From: Maricaulis sp.
GTDB lineage: Bacteria > Pseudomonadota > Alphaproteobacteria > Caulobacterales > Maricaulaceae
Direction: 5' to 3'
NCBI GenBank assembly: GCA_002692855.1
Contig: NZMJ01000021.1
Span: 136,373-200,372, forward strand
Length of the DNA: 64,000 nt
The notes below the pieces were generated by a model. That model worked only from the letters and a program-made list of their open reading frames with translations. It was not told where the DNA came from and did no database searches. Both the position numbers and the translations under genes were made by a program. How positions within the stretch are numbered: the stretch's first letter is position 1; each line of letters opens with the position of its first letter. This document shows, in pieces, positions 29,483 through 39,216 of the stretch.

Positions 29483-31312
29483 TCAGCCCTTGCTGGCGAG
29501 GTGGTCGCGGACCCGATCGATGATCAGGTGCGGATTGGCCGGCATGCCGGCGTAATCGAGGATGGAGACGAGCTGGGCCTTGCGGGCGGTCGTTTCGTTG
29601 ACGAGCAGGGTGCGCAGCTGGGCGTCGCGGTTCTGTTCCACCACGAAGACGGTGTCGTGTTCCTCGATGAAGCGCTCGATGTCCGGGTGGAAGGGGAAGG
29701 CGCGAACGCGCAGATAGTCCAAGTCGACCCCGTCTGCGGCTTTCAGGTGGGCAATGGCTTCCTTGGCCGCGCCGTCACAACTGCCGACCGTCAGGATGGC
29801 GATCTTCGTCGGGGCAGACGCGGGTTGAAGCTCGGGTCCGGGGACCTGCGTCGCGGCGTTCTTCCATTTCTGCAAGATCCGGTCGAGCACGTCCTGATAG
29901 GCCGCGCTGTCCTCGGTATAGGCCCCGTATTTCGTGTGGCCTGAGCCGCGCGTGAAATAGGCCCCCTTGGGGTGTTCGCCCGGAATGGTGCGATAGGGGA
30001 TGCCGTCGCCGTCGACGTCGAGATAGCGGTAGAATTTCTCGATCTTCTCGAGTTCTGCGGCGTGCAGCACCTTGCCCCGATCCGGGCGGCGGCTGTCATC
30101 CCATTCCAGCTTCGGCGTCATCCAGTCATTCATGCCGATATCGAGATCGGACAGGACGAAAATCGGGGTCTGGAAGCGCTCGGCGAGGTCAAAGGATTCA
30201 ACCGCGAAATCGAAACATTCCTTGGGGTTGGCCGGGAAGAGCACGATATGCTTGGTATCGCCGTGGCTGGCGTAGGCGGCCAGCATGATGTCGCCCTGCT
30301 GGGTGCGGGTCGGCATACCGGTGGACGGACCCACACGCTGCACATCGAAAATCACGGCCGGGACTTCGGAATAATAGGCAAAGCCGATGAATTCACTCAT
30401 CAGCGAGATGCCGGGGCCGGACGTCGGCGTGAAGGATCGCGCACCATTCCACGATGCGCCGATCACCATGCCGATGGCGGAAAGCTCGTCTTCTGCCTGG
30501 ATGATGCAGTAATTGTTCCGGCCGGTATTAGGATCGACGCGCAGCTGTTCGCAGAACGTCTTGAACCCGTCCATCAGCGAGGTCGACGGGGTGATGGGAT
30601 ACCAGGCCCCGAAGGTCGCGCCAGCGTAGACACAGCCCAGGGCGGCGGCGGTGTTGCCGTCAATCATGATGCAGTCGGACGTCTTGTCGAGCGCCTGCAG
30701 CTTGAAGGCGAGGGGCTGGGTGAAATGCTCCTTCGCGTAGTCGAAGCCCATTTCCAGCGCCTGCATGTTCGGCGGGATCAGCTTGGGCTTGGCGCCGAAC
30801 ATTTCCTCGACGAGCGAACGGATCACGCCCATGTCGATGCCGATCAGCGCTGCAACGACGCCGACATAGGCCATGTTCTTCATCAAGACGCGGGTGCGCG
30901 CATTCGCGAAATTCTCGTTGCACATCCGTGCCAGCGGAACGCCCAGAACCGTGATGTCATCGCGCGCCATCAGGGAAGGGCGCGGCCATGTGCTGTCGTA
31001 GATCAGGACACCGCCGGGCGAGACCGAGGCGAGGTCCTTCGCATAGCTCTCGAGATTCATCGCGACCATGACGTCGAGATCGCCCGAGCGTCCGCTCCAG
31101 CCATCGCCGGTCACACGGACTTCGTACCAGGTCGGCAGCCCCTGGATGTTGGACGGGAACAGATTCTTCCCGACAACCGGGATTCCCATGCGGAAAATGG
31201 CCTTCATCAGCAGGCCATTGGCACTCGCAGAGCCCGTGCCGTTCACATTGGCGATCTTGATGACGAAGTCGTTGAGGCGGGTTTCGGCGCGTGTGCCGGT
31301 GACGGCATTCAT
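29483..31312 (-). CDS. korA: 2-oxoglutarate:ferredoxin oxidoreductase, gamma-alpha fused subunit
   Basis: 609 residues. Residues 1-190 are the gamma domain (NGTGSASANGLLMKAIFRMG), and the rest is the alpha domain, with GAWYPITPSTSLMDGF, SAIGMVIGASWNGARSFTPTSGPG and RVGPSTGMPTRTQQGD. This gamma-alpha fusion is typical of KorA in aerobic bacteria. It overlaps the preceding flavoprotein gene by 4 bases and precedes korB by 4. Confidence 0.92.
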   Translation of the reverse strand: MNAVTGTRAETRLNDFVIKIANVNGTGSASANGLLMKAIFRMGIPVVGKNLFPSNIQGLPTWYEVRVTGDGWSGRSGDLDVMVAMNLESYAKDLASVSPGGVLIYDSTWPRPSLMARDDITVLGVPLARMCNENFANARTRVLMKNMAYVGVVAALIGIDMGVIRSLVEEMFGAKPKLIPPNMQALEMGFDYAKEHFTQPLAFKLQALDKTSDCIMIDGNTAAALGCVYAGATFGAWYPITPSTSLMDGFKTFCEQLRVDPNTGRNNYCIIQAEDELSAIGMVIGASWNGARSFTPTSGPGISLMSEFIGFAYYSEVPAVIFDVQRVGPSTGMPTRTQQGDIMLAAYASHGDTKHIVLFPANPKECFDFAVESFDLAERFQTPIFVLSDLDIGMNDWMTPKLEWDDSRRPDRGKVLHAAELEKIEKFYRYLDVDGDGIPYRTIPGEHPKGAYFTRGSGHTKYGAYTEDSAAYQDVLDRILQKWKNAATQVPGPELQPASAPTKIAILTVGSCDGAAKEAIAHLKAADGVDLDYLRVRAFPFHPDIERFIEEHDTVFVVEQNRDAQLRTLLVNETTARKAQLVSILDYAGMPANPHLIIDRVRDHLASKG

Positions 31313-33114
31313 TCGGCAGCTCTCCGGCGGGCGCGTTCAGCGGTCTCGTCGTCCGCGTGCGGCAGGAAAATTTCAGAAGTGGCCATGTCCCACGCCGCAG
31401 TCGGGCAGCGTTCGGCACACAGACCGCAATGCAGGCAGAGGTCTTCGTCCTTGACCATCACGCGACCGGTGTTCGGCAAGTCCTCGGACACAAACAGCGC
31501 CTGGTCGAGATTGACCGACGGGGCTTCGAGCCGGGTGCGCAGATCGGCCTCTTCGCCGTTCCGGGTGATGGTCAGGCAATTGACCGGACAGATGTCGATA
31601 CAGGCATCGCACTCAGTGCAGGCGGGCGCGGAAAAGACAGTCTGGACGTCGCAGTTCAGGCAACGCTCGACCTCGACAGCGGTCTGTTCGGGGTCAAACC
31701 CCAGTTCGACCTCGGTATCGAGATCCTTGAAGCGCTTCGCCAGCTCGACATGCGTCATCTGCCGCCGCTGCGACGGATCATAACCGTTGGAATAGCTCCA
31801 CTCGTTATGTCCCATCTTCGCGGTCTCGAGATTGAGCCCGCGCGGCAGGCGTTCGGACACGTCGAGACCCTGGCAATGCTTGTCGATCGAGATCGCCGCC
31901 TGATGACCGTGCTCCACGGCCCAGATGATGTTCTTCGGACCAAAGGCGCTGTCGCCGCCGAAGAAGACGCCGGGGCGCGTGCTTTCGAACGTGGTTTCGT
32001 TGACGACGGGCACATCCCACTTGTCGAACTCGATCCCGAGATCGCGCTCGATCCACGGAAAGGCGTTCTCCTGACCGATGGCCAGGATGACGTCGTCACA
32101 CGGGATGGTGGTTTCGCCCGTCACGCGCTGATCGGTGATCCGTCCGCGCTCGTCGGTGATGTATTCCATCACCTCGAACGTCATGCCCGTCAGCTTGCCA
32201 TTCTCGACGACGAAGGCCTTGGGTGAGTGATTGACGATGATCTCGACGTTTTCCTCTTCGGCATCCTCAAGCTCCCACGGGGACGCCTTGAAAAATTCAC
32301 GCGGCTTGCGGGCCATCACCTTCACGCTGTCGGCGCCAAGGCGCAGCGAGGTGCGGCAGCAATCCATGGCGGTGTTTCCGACGCCGATAATCAGGACACG
32401 TCTGCCGATCGACTTGATGTGATCGAACGCGACCGATTCCAGCCAGGAAATACCGATATGGATGTTGGCATCGGCTTCCGTGCGGCCGGGCAGGTTCAGT
32501 TCCTTGCCCTTGGGAGCGCCTGAACCCACGAAGATGGCGTCATAGCCTTCGTCCAGCAGCGATTTGAACGAGTCGATCCGGTGTCCGGTTTTCAGCGTCA
32601 CACCCATGTCCAGGATGTAGCCGATTTCCTCGTCCAGAACGCGCTCGGGGAGGCGGAAGGACGGGATGTTCGAAATCATCAGGCCGCCGGGTTTCTCCAG
32701 CGCCTCGAACACCGTGCAATCATAACCGAGTGGTGCGAGGTCATTAGCGACCGTCAGCGAGGCAGGACCTGCACCGACAAGGGCGACCCGCTTTCCGTTG
32801 CCGGGAGACTTGCCGGGCAGGCGGGCGGATACGTCGTCCTTGTGGTCGGCCGCCACACGTTTCAACCGGCAGATCGCAACAGGCTCGTCCTCGACGCGAC
32901 CGCGCCGGCAGGCCGGTTCGCACGGACGGTCGCAGACGCGGCCCAGGATTCCCGGGAACACATTCGACCGGCGATTCACCAGGTAGGCTTCGCTGAACTG
33001 CCCTTGTGCGATCAGCCGGATATACTCAGGCACCGGCGTATGCGCCGGGCAGGCCCACTGGCAATCAACCACTTTGTGGAAATAGTCTGGATCGGCCGTA
33101 TTGGTCGGCTTCAT
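31309..33114 (-). CDS. Iron-sulfur flavoprotein oxidoreductase (GltD-like) with C-terminal 2[4Fe-4S] domain
   Basis: 601 residues from the ATG at 33114 (Shine-Dalgarno GGGGAA). The N-terminal Fe-S domain has CQWACPAHTPVP and CDRPCEPACRRG. FAD binding VALVGAGPASLTVA (about 130) and NAD(P)H binding GVGNTAMDCC (about 270) follow, as in the glutamate synthase small subunit. The last 120 residues hold two [4Fe-4S] motifs: CTECDACIDICPVNC and CLHCGLCAERCP. Directly upstream of and overlapping korA, it probably moves electrons between KorAB (via ferredoxin) and NAD(P). The direction is inferred. Confidence 0.85.
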   Translation of the reverse strand: MKPTNTADPDYFHKVVDCQWACPAHTPVPEYIRLIAQGQFSEAYLVNRRSNVFPGILGRVCDRPCEPACRRGRVEDEPVAICRLKRVAADHKDDVSARLPGKSPGNGKRVALVGAGPASLTVANDLAPLGYDCTVFEALEKPGGLMISNIPSFRLPERVLDEEIGYILDMGVTLKTGHRIDSFKSLLDEGYDAIFVGSGAPKGKELNLPGRTEADANIHIGISWLESVAFDHIKSIGRRVLIIGVGNTAMDCCRTSLRLGADSVKVMARKPREFFKASPWELEDAEEENVEIIVNHSPKAFVVENGKLTGMTFEVMEYITDERGRITDQRVTGETTIPCDDVILAIGQENAFPWIERDLGIEFDKWDVPVVNETTFESTRPGVFFGGDSAFGPKNIIWAVEHGHQAAISIDKHCQGLDVSERLPRGLNLETAKMGHNEWSYSNGYDPSQRRQMTHVELAKRFKDLDTEVELGFDPEQTAVEVERCLNCDVQTVFSAPACTECDACIDICPVNCLTITRNGEEADLRTRLEAPSVNLDQALFVSEDLPNTGRVMVKDEDLCLHCGLCAERCPTAAWDMATSEIFLPHADDETAERARRRAAE

Positions 33115-33266
33115 GCAAATTCCCCGGTACGCGCACCGCGCGTCGTCTCTTTTCCCCGAACTCGGAACAGCATAGGACGGGGTCAGGGGGTTTTCGCAAG
33201 CCTTTCCTTCGGATTGCGGCCACTCTGTCCGTAAATGCGAATGAGTAACAAATAGCCGAGGACGAC

Positions 33267-34472
33267 ATGAGCGACGCATTCTACGATCACCTGCGCAATA
33301 CCCTGACCGAGATCGAGGCAGAGGGCCTCTACAAGCGCGAGCGCGTCATCGCCTCGGAGCAGTATTCGGAAATCGACGTCGTGCATGGCGATCACACCCA
33401 TCACGTCATCAATTTTTGCGCGAACAACTATCTGGGATTGGCGAACCGCCCCGAGCTTGTCAGCGCGGCCAAGGATGCGCTCGACACTTATGGCTATGGC
33501 GTCGCATCGGTGCGCTTCATTTGCGGCACCCAGACCGTCCACCGCGAACTGGAAAAGGCGATTGCCGAATTCACGGGGCAGGAGGATGCGATCCTCTATG
33601 CGGCAGCGTTTGACGCCAATGGCGGCGCTTTCGAGCCGCTTCTGGACGCCGAAGATGCGATCATTTCAGACGCGCTGAACCATGCCTCGATCATTGACGG
33701 GGTACGCCTGTGCAAGGCCAAGCGATTCCGTTACGCCAATTCGGACATGGACGATCTGGAAACGCAGCTGAAGGCCGCCGACGCGGCCGGTGCGCGACAC
33801 AAGCTGATCGTCACGGACGGCGTGTTCTCGATGGACGGCTATATCGCGAACCTGAAGGGAATCTGCGATCTCGCCGACAAATACGACGCGATGGTGATGG
33901 TCGATGACTGCCACGCGCACGGTTTCATGGGCGCGAAAGGACGCGGCACGCCGGAACATTGCGGCGTGATGGGCCGGGTCGACATCATCACCGGCACGCT
34001 CGGCAAGGCACTCGGCGGGGCGATGGGCGGGTTCACGGCGGCGAAGCAGGAAGTCGTCGATCTGCTGCGCCAGCGTTCGCGGCCCTATCTTTTCTCCAAT
34101 TCGCTTGCGCCGGCGATCGCAGGTGCTTCGCTGAAAGCGCTCGAAATGGTGCGTGACGGCGATGATTTGCGCGCGCGCCTGTTTGAAAACGCCAAGCGGT
34201 TCCGCGCGGGGATGGCGGCGGCGGGCTTTGATCTGTTGCCGGGCGAGCATCCGATCATCCCGGTCATGCTGGGCGATGCAAAACTTGCGCAGGACATGGC
34301 GTCGGAGCTGATGAAGGAAGGCGTCTATGTCATCGGCTTCTTCTATCCGGTCGTGCCCAAGGGCAAGGCACGGATCCGTACCCAGATGAGCGCCGCGCAC
34401 ACTCCCGAACAGATCGACCGCGCCATCGAGGCTTTCACGAAGGTGGGCAAGAAGCTGGGGGTTGTTTCCTGA
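33267..34472 (+). CDS. kbl: Glycine C-acetyltransferase (2-amino-3-ketobutyrate CoA ligase)
   Basis: 401 residues. With PLP, it splits 2-amino-3-oxobutyrate (made by Tdh) with CoA into glycine and acetyl-CoA. [38 protein letters not shown] and the PLP-lysine stretch [13 protein letters not shown] are all present. Normally tdh follows at once; here it lies 2.2 kb downstream, past a repeat and two membrane-protein genes. The start follows GAGGA. The gene diverges from the kor operon. Confidence 0.95.
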   Translation: MSDAFYDHLRNTLTEIEAEGLYKRERVIASEQYSEIDVVHGDHTHHVINFCANNYLGLANRPELVSAAKDALDTYGYGVASVRFICGTQTVHRELEKAIAEFTGQEDAILYAAAFDANGGAFEPLLDAEDAIISDALNHASIIDGVRLCKAKRFRYANSDMDDLETQLKAADAAGARHKLIVTDGVFSMDGYIANLKGICDLADKYDAMVMVDDCHAHGFMGAKGRGTPEHCGVMGRVDIITGTLGKALGGAMGGFTAAKQEVVDLLRQRSRPYLFSNSLAPAIAGASLKALEMVRDGDDLRARLFENAKRFRAGMAAAGFDLLPGEHPIIPVMLGDAKLAQDMASELMKEGVYVIGFFYPVVPKGKARIRTQMSAAHTPEQIDRAIEAFTKVGKKLGVVS

Positions 34473-34484
34473 GACCGTCGAGCG

Positions 34485-34600
34485 CTTTTTCCTCCCCCGC
34501 CTGCGGGGGAGGTGGTCCGAGTTTTTCTCGGACCGGAGGGGGGAATTCCCCCCTCAGTCTCGCGCTCTGCGCTCGACAGCTCCCCCGTAAACAGGGGAGC
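34485..34600. repeat. Palindromic repeat element with four hairpins; last arm carries a Shine-Dalgarno
   Basis: Four perfect stems in series: CCTCCCCCGC-ct-GCGGGGGAGG (34491-34512), GGTCCGAG-ttttt-CTCGGACC (34514-34534), GAGGGGGGAATTCCCCCCTC (34536-34555), and GCTCCCC with GGGGAGC (34579-34600). This kind of cctccccc...gggggagg element is spread through many alphaproteobacterial genomes. The last arm, GGGGAGC, is also the ribosome binding site of the gene at 34609, so folding would hide it. Confidence 0.75.
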
Positions 34601-34608
34601 AAACAACC

Positions 34609-35286
34609 ATGAAACCCTCAAACCTCGCCTTCCTCTCCGCTTTCGGTTTCACCGCCGCGGTGATCGTCTTCGTCGTCCTGTTTGGACAGACGATGCCGCA
34701 GACAGCCGAAGGCATGGCGGAGGGGTTCGAGACGCCCATCCTGGCGCTCGAGTTTGCCAATACACGCGATGACTTGGCGTTCGTCAGAGCGGAAGACGCA
34801 GACGCGTTGCGGGCCGCCTTTATGGCCGGGCAGGCACTCGATGTCTGGTTTCCGCTGGCCTATGGCGGGTTGATGATCGCGGTACTGGCGGGGCTGGCGC
34901 TGCGTGGCCGTTCAATCGCCTGGATCGGCGTTCTGGCTGCTGCGATCGCGATCCCGGCGGACTGGTGGGAGAATGCGGTGATCCATCGGATCCTGATCGA
35001 TCCCGAGGGCGCGCCGGCGGATTTGCCCGCGCTCGCCGCCTCGACCTTCACCAAATGGTTCGCCATTTCAGGCGCGGCAGCGATGTTTGCGATCGCGACA
35101 TTCCGGCAGGGATGGTGGCTGCTGGCGCTCCTGGCGCTACCCTGTGCCATCGCGTGGCCGGTTGTGGCGCTGACGGGCGCGCCGGGCGGACTGGCCGAGC
35201 TGGGCTCGCTGGCAACCACGATTTTCTTCCTTGCACTCCCGATCACGGCGGTCTGGGCGCTCTACCGATCCCGAAAAATCGCCTGA
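34609..35286 (+). CDS. Polytopic membrane protein of unknown function
   Basis: 225 residues with about six hydrophobic helices: near 6-26, 79-98, 103-120, 148-165, 168-188 and 200-218. Between the first and second helix is a soluble stretch of about 45 residues (QTMPQTAEGMAEGF to AEDADALRAA). PADWWENAVIHRIL after the third helix is a conserved-looking block. No family is recognised. Its Shine-Dalgarno AGGGGAG is inside the palindromic repeat upstream. It separates kbl from tdh together with the next gene. Confidence 0.7.
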   Translation: MKPSNLAFLSAFGFTAAVIVFVVLFGQTMPQTAEGMAEGFETPILALEFANTRDDLAFVRAEDADALRAAFMAGQALDVWFPLAYGGLMIAVLAGLALRGRSIAWIGVLAAAIAIPADWWENAVIHRILIDPEGAPADLPALAASTFTKWFAISGAAAMFAIATFRQGWWLLALLALPCAIAWPVVALTGAPGGLAELGSLATTIFFLALPITAVWALYRSRKIA

Positions 35287-35367
35287 GGAGGGATTCCCGC
35301 CCTCGCAATGCATCTGTTTTTCGCCCCATTGGCATCCTAGGGTTAACGCCAAGGACAGGAGGGCGAC

Positions 35368-36567
35368 ATGACTGACGCTGCTATCACGATGGGTAATGCA
35401 GGACGTGACTCGACCAGGGCACGACCGCAGGACGAATTGCTTCCCTTTCTCAACAACTTCCACGACATCTTCACGACCATCGGTGTGGTCTTGCTCGGGT
35501 TCGGTATGGCGGTGGGCGCCGCACAACTGGTCGAATCGACCGGTGCCGATCTGGAAACTTTCAGCGGGCAGGCCTTTGCCTTCGGACTGCTCGCGGGAAT
35601 CGCGGTGGTCTTCTGGTTGCTCTCCACGGTTCTGGTCGGGCGACAGCGGCGGATCCTTCCGGGAATCGTGATGTCGCTCGGCTTCGTTGGCGCCATGACC
35701 GGCGTGCTGGTCTGGCTCTATGTCCGTTTCCTGATGGACGGGGCCGGGCTTTCTGAAGCGTCCATTGAGGCACGGTTCGACGCGATGGACGAACCTGACA
35801 CGTTCAACCGCGAAACCGTCGGCGAGATTGCAGGCGCTTTGCCGCTCGCGCTGCGAATTCTGCCCGTTGTGGGGGCACTCGCCTTTTTGATCCCCGTTGC
35901 GTTCTATTATTTCAGCTTCCGGCTGCCTTTCGCCGGCGGTCTGATGGGGGTCGCCCTGACGGTGCTTGCCGGAGCGGTCCTGTTGTCGGTCGATCCCTAT
36001 ATTTTTGCGGTTTATCTGCCGACGGTGAATGTGGCGCTTGGCGGCGCTTTGCTACTGGCCGGGATCGTTTTTGACGCGCGTGACCCGGGGCGTGACACGC
36101 GGCTTTCGGGCACCGCTTTCTGGCTCCATTTCTTCGCGGCTCCGATCCTGCTGAGTGCGGTTCTGAACCTCACGCAGGTCGGCTGGACACTGAGCGAAGG
36201 CGATTTCCAGAACTTCGCTGACAACAATTTGTTCGCGGCGATGTCGTCGGGCAGTGATGCGGCGACCGGACTGGCGATCACCGCGCTGATCGTGATCGGT
36301 GTGTTCGCCCTGGTCTCGCTGTTGATCAACCGGCGGGCGCTGATCGTGTCGGGATTGCTGACGGCGGGTGTTTCGATTGGCGTCATCGTCAATTCGGCGG
36401 GGCTGGGTGCCGGGGCAGTGATTGCCGTGACGCTGCTGACACTCGGCGGGATTGTGGTGCTGCTTGGGGCCGCCTGGAATCCTGTGCGTGGCCTGTTGCT
36501 CGCTCCGTTTCCGTCGGAGGGGCCGCTGGCGCGGATTTTCCCGCCTGCGAATGCCAATGAAGGCTGA
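35368..36567 (+). CDS. Large polytopic membrane protein of unknown function
   Basis: 399 residues, about ten membrane helices in a regular series from residue 35 on, with a short cytoplasmic-looking N-terminus (MTDAAITMGNAGRDS). The block DELLPFLNNFHDIFTTIGVVLLGFG before helix 1 is the most distinctive. The last 20 residues are polar. No transporter motif is recognised. The Shine-Dalgarno AGGAGGG precedes the ATG closely. Confidence 0.7.
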   Translation: MTDAAITMGNAGRDSTRARPQDELLPFLNNFHDIFTTIGVVLLGFGMAVGAAQLVESTGADLETFSGQAFAFGLLAGIAVVFWLLSTVLVGRQRRILPGIVMSLGFVGAMTGVLVWLYVRFLMDGAGLSEASIEARFDAMDEPDTFNRETVGEIAGALPLALRILPVVGALAFLIPVAFYYFSFRLPFAGGLMGVALTVLAGAVLLSVDPYIFAVYLPTVNVALGGALLLAGIVFDARDPGRDTRLSGTAFWLHFFAAPILLSAVLNLTQVGWTLSEGDFQNFADNNLFAAMSSGSDAATGLAITALIVIGVFALVSLLINRRALIVSGLLTAGVSIGVIVNSAGLGAGAVIAVTLLTLGGIVVLLGAAWNPVRGLLLAPFPSEGPLARIFPPANANEG

Positions 36568-36646
36568 TCACCTGACGGACGGATTGTAACGGGGGCGGGG
36601 GGTGCGCTAGATCACCCCTCGCAAACCCACAAGAAGGCCGTCCCCC

Positions 36647-37678
36647 ATGAAAGCCCTCGCCAAGCTGAAGCCTGAAACCGGAATCTGGATGATCGACGAT
36701 GCGCCGATGCCCGAGATCGGGCCGGATGACGTCCTCATCAAGGTCGGCAAGACCGCGATCTGCGGCACTGACATCCACATCTATAATTGGGATGACTGGT
36801 CCGCAGCGAATGTGCCGACGCCGATGGTTGTGGGCCACGAGTATTCCGGTGTGGTCGAAGCCGTCGGCAGCGACGTGACCCGCGTAAAGGTGGGCCAGCG
36901 GGTATCCGGCGAGGGGCATATCGTTGGCCAGAAGTCGCGCGCCGCACGCGCCGGCAAGTTTCACCTCGACCCCGAGACCAAGGGTATCGGGGTCAACATC
37001 ACCGGTGCCTTCGCCGAGTATGTGAAAATCCCGGCCTTCAATGTCGTGCCGCTGCCCGACGACGTACCGGACGAGATCGGCGCCATACTCGATCCGCTCG
37101 GCAATGCGGTTCACACCGCGCTGCAATTCGACCTCGTCGGCGAAGATGTTCTGGTGACCGGCGCAGGCCCCATCGGTATCATGGCAGCGGCTGTGGCCCG
37201 CCATGTCGGTGCGCGCCACGTCGTCCTGACGGACATTAACCCGGACCGTCTGAAACTCGCCGAAGGCGTCGTGCGCAATCTACGCACCGTCAACACGGCA
37301 GACGAAGACCTGAAGGTCGTGATGGCCGAGCTGAAAATGACCGAAGGCTTCGATGTTGGCCTTGAAATGTCCGGCGCGGCGCCGGCGTTCAACCAGATGC
37401 TCGACAGCCTCGTCATGGGCGGAAAGGTCGCCATGCTCGGCCTGCCGTCCAAGCCGATCCCGGTCGATTTCGGCAAGCTTGTGCTCAAGGCCGTGACGCT
37501 GAAGGGCGTCTATGGCCGCGAAATGTTCGAGACCTGGTACAAGATGCTGGCGATGCTGCAGTCCGGCCTCGACGTGTCGGGCATCATTACCCACCGCCTG
37601 CCGGCGAATGACTTCCAGGAAGGCTTCGACGCCATGCGCTCGGGGAAATCCGGCAAGGTGGTTCTGGATTGGACCTGA
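36647..37678 (+). CDS. tdh: L-threonine 3-dehydrogenase
   Basis: 343 residues, zinc-dependent medium-chain dehydrogenase. Oxidises threonine to 2-amino-3-oxobutyrate, which Kbl then splits. [11 protein letters not shown] holds the catalytic cysteine, GHEYSGVVE a zinc ligand, [13 protein letters not shown] the Rossmann motif and LTDINPDRL the NAD-specific acidic residue. [12 protein letters not shown] is followed by AARAGKFHL, where the structural zinc cysteines are normally found, so the structural site looks degenerate. Paired with kbl, though the two are not adjacent here. Confidence 0.95.
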   Translation: MKALAKLKPETGIWMIDDAPMPEIGPDDVLIKVGKTAICGTDIHIYNWDDWSAANVPTPMVVGHEYSGVVEAVGSDVTRVKVGQRVSGEGHIVGQKSRAARAGKFHLDPETKGIGVNITGAFAEYVKIPAFNVVPLPDDVPDEIGAILDPLGNAVHTALQFDLVGEDVLVTGAGPIGIMAAAVARHVGARHVVLTDINPDRLKLAEGVVRNLRTVNTADEDLKVVMAELKMTEGFDVGLEMSGAAPAFNQMLDSLVMGGKVAMLGLPSKPIPVDFGKLVLKAVTLKGVYGREMFETWYKMLAMLQSGLDVSGIITHRLPANDFQEGFDAMRSGKSGKVVLDWT

Positions 37679-38097
37679 TACTTGCGCAGCTTCAACTTTT
37701 CGGCGGAGTCCTTCTCGCGCTTGTTGTACTTTTTCCGGTGTTCCTACTTTTAGGGGCGGGTTGGTATCTCGGCTCGCGAGCAATAGGGAATGATGCGCTT
37801 ACGCTCTGGACCGGCGCGGTCGCGCTGATCCCGATTGTATTCGCGGGTGTTGCAGTCTGGAAAATATTTGCGGCCGAAATCTCTTTCAGTTGGCTGATTG
37901 CGGCGCTGACGGCCGCGCCGGTTATCCTGCTTTTTCTCGCGAATGTGACGATCAATTGGTCACTCTATCTGGGCAATGGCACGAGGACTGGTTCGATTTT
38001 TAAGACCAGCATTTCGATCTGGATATCCGTCCTCTCGATTGCGTATCTGTTCGTCGCGAGTCAGTTGCTTCAATCCGAGTTCGGAATTTCGATATGA
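37669..38097 (+). CDS. Small membrane protein of unknown function
   Basis: 142 residues from a TTG at 37669 inside the end of tdh. About four helices: near 8-30, 44-66, 72-98 and 115-136. Base composition is lower in GC than its neighbours. Overlap with tdh upstream and with the nitroreductase start downstream (ATGA) suggests translational coupling and a real gene. No family recognised. Confidence 0.6.
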   Translation: MDLILAQLQLFGGVLLALVVLFPVFLLLGAGWYLGSRAIGNDALTLWTGAVALIPIVFAGVAVWKIFAAEISFSWLIAALTAAPVILLFLANVTINWSLYLGNGTRTGSIFKTSISIWISVLSIAYLFVASQLLQSEFGISI

Positions 38098-38765
38098 CCA
38101 TTCCCTCCCGCCCCCTCGACTTCACCGAAAAGCCCGAAGCGGAGATGCGCGCCGAGGCGCGTGCCTTCTACGAGGATCTGAACCGGCGGCGGACGGTGCG
38201 GGATTTTTCCGGCCGGGACGTGCCGCGCGAGATCATCGAGGACGCGATCCGCGCCGCCGGGACCGCGCCGTCAGGGGCCAATCACCAGCCCTGGCATTTT
38301 TCGGTCATTGGCAAGGGCGCGGTGCGCGCCCGGCTGCGCGAGAAGGCCGAGGCCGAAGAGCGCGCCTTTTACACCGAGAAGGCCAGCGCGGAATGGCTGG
38401 AAGCGCTCGCTCCGCTCGGGACAGATGACCACAAGCCTTATCTGGAAACCGCGCCCTGGTTGATCGCGGTCTTCGCGCAGCGCCGCGGCGGCGTGACGCT
38501 CGGCGAGAACAAGAAGAACTATTATGTCAGCGAGAGCGTCGGTATCGCCTGCGGCTTCCTGCTGGCGGCGCTGCACCGGGCGGGTCTGGTCACACTGACC
38601 CACACGCCGAACCCGATGGGCTTCCTGTCCGAAATTTGCGGACGTCCCGACAACGAGAAGCCCTACATGCTGATTGTCGCAGGCTATCCCGCCGAGGGCG
38701 CGACCGTTCCCGAGCACGCACTGATCAAGAAGCCGCTGTCCGACATTTGCGACTTCATTGAGTAG
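38094..38765 (+). CDS. Nitroreductase-family FMN oxidoreductase
   Basis: 223 residues. [15 protein letters not shown] and [16 protein letters not shown] are the FMN-binding start of the nitroreductase fold, and [16 protein letters not shown] and [17 protein letters not shown] lie in the C-terminal half. The family reduces nitro compounds, flavins or quinones or acts in dehalogenation; the length and these blocks are close to the iodotyrosine deiodinase-like branch, but the substrate is not determined. It overlaps the preceding gene by 4 bases. Confidence 0.88.
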   Translation: MTIPSRPLDFTEKPEAEMRAEARAFYEDLNRRRTVRDFSGRDVPREIIEDAIRAAGTAPSGANHQPWHFSVIGKGAVRARLREKAEAEERAFYTEKASAEWLEALAPLGTDDHKPYLETAPWLIAVFAQRRGGVTLGENKKNYYVSESVGIACGFLLAALHRAGLVTLTHTPNPMGFLSEICGRPDNEKPYMLIVAGYPAEGATVPEHALIKKPLSDICDFIE

Positions 38766-38769
38766 GGCG

Positions 38770-39216
38770 GTGCCGCGCGAAATCGTCATCGAGCGCGATT
38801 ACGCGATGGAGGCCGATGCGCATTTCGCCTGCGTCGTCCGTTTCGATGAACTGGCCGAGGCGATGGCCGGGCAGGTTCGCTATGAGGGGATGCCAGAAGG
38901 CGAAGCCGTGAAAGGTCAGAGCATCGATCTGAGGCTCTTTCTCTATGGCTGGCTGCCGATGGGCCGGTGGCACATTGATGTAATCGACCGGGACGATGCC
39001 GAGCGGCTGCTGGAGAGCCGCGAACATGGCGGTGTCGCAAAACGCCATGACCACGTTTTGACGGTGACGCCGCTACCTGGAGGCGGCTGCCGGCACCGCG
39101 ACCATCTGATCGTCGACGCCGGGCTGATGACGGCTTTCTACGCCCGTTCGGCGCGGCGCATGTACGAAAAGCGGCACGATCTGCGTCAGGCGTTGCGCGC
39201 CGGGCAAACGGCCTAG
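38770..39216 (+). CDS. SRPBCC-like protein (possible lipid or small-ligand binding)
   Basis: About 148 residues from a GTG at 38770; a TTG at 38758 inside the nitroreductase end is the alternative. The pattern of strands and the block RWHIDVIDRDDAERLLESREHGGVAKRHDHVLTVTP (two parts) recalls SRPBCC/Bet v1-like ligand-binding proteins, and the closing helix (FYARSARRMYEKRHDLRQAL) fits the fold. Function unknown. Its stop overlaps the stop of the next gene on the other strand. Confidence 0.6.
   Translation: MPREIVIERDYAMEADAHFACVVRFDELAEAMAGQVRYEGMPEGEAVKGQSIDLRLFLYGWLPMGRWHIDVIDRDDAERLLESREHGGVAKRHDHVLTVTPLPGGGCRHRDHLIVDAGLMTAFYARSARRMYEKRHDLRQALRAGQTA

Noticed and set aside
29972-31783. Open frame of 603 codons on the plus strand opposite korA
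   Set aside because: Codon-position shadow of korA. The product resembles no protein and has no ribosome binding site.
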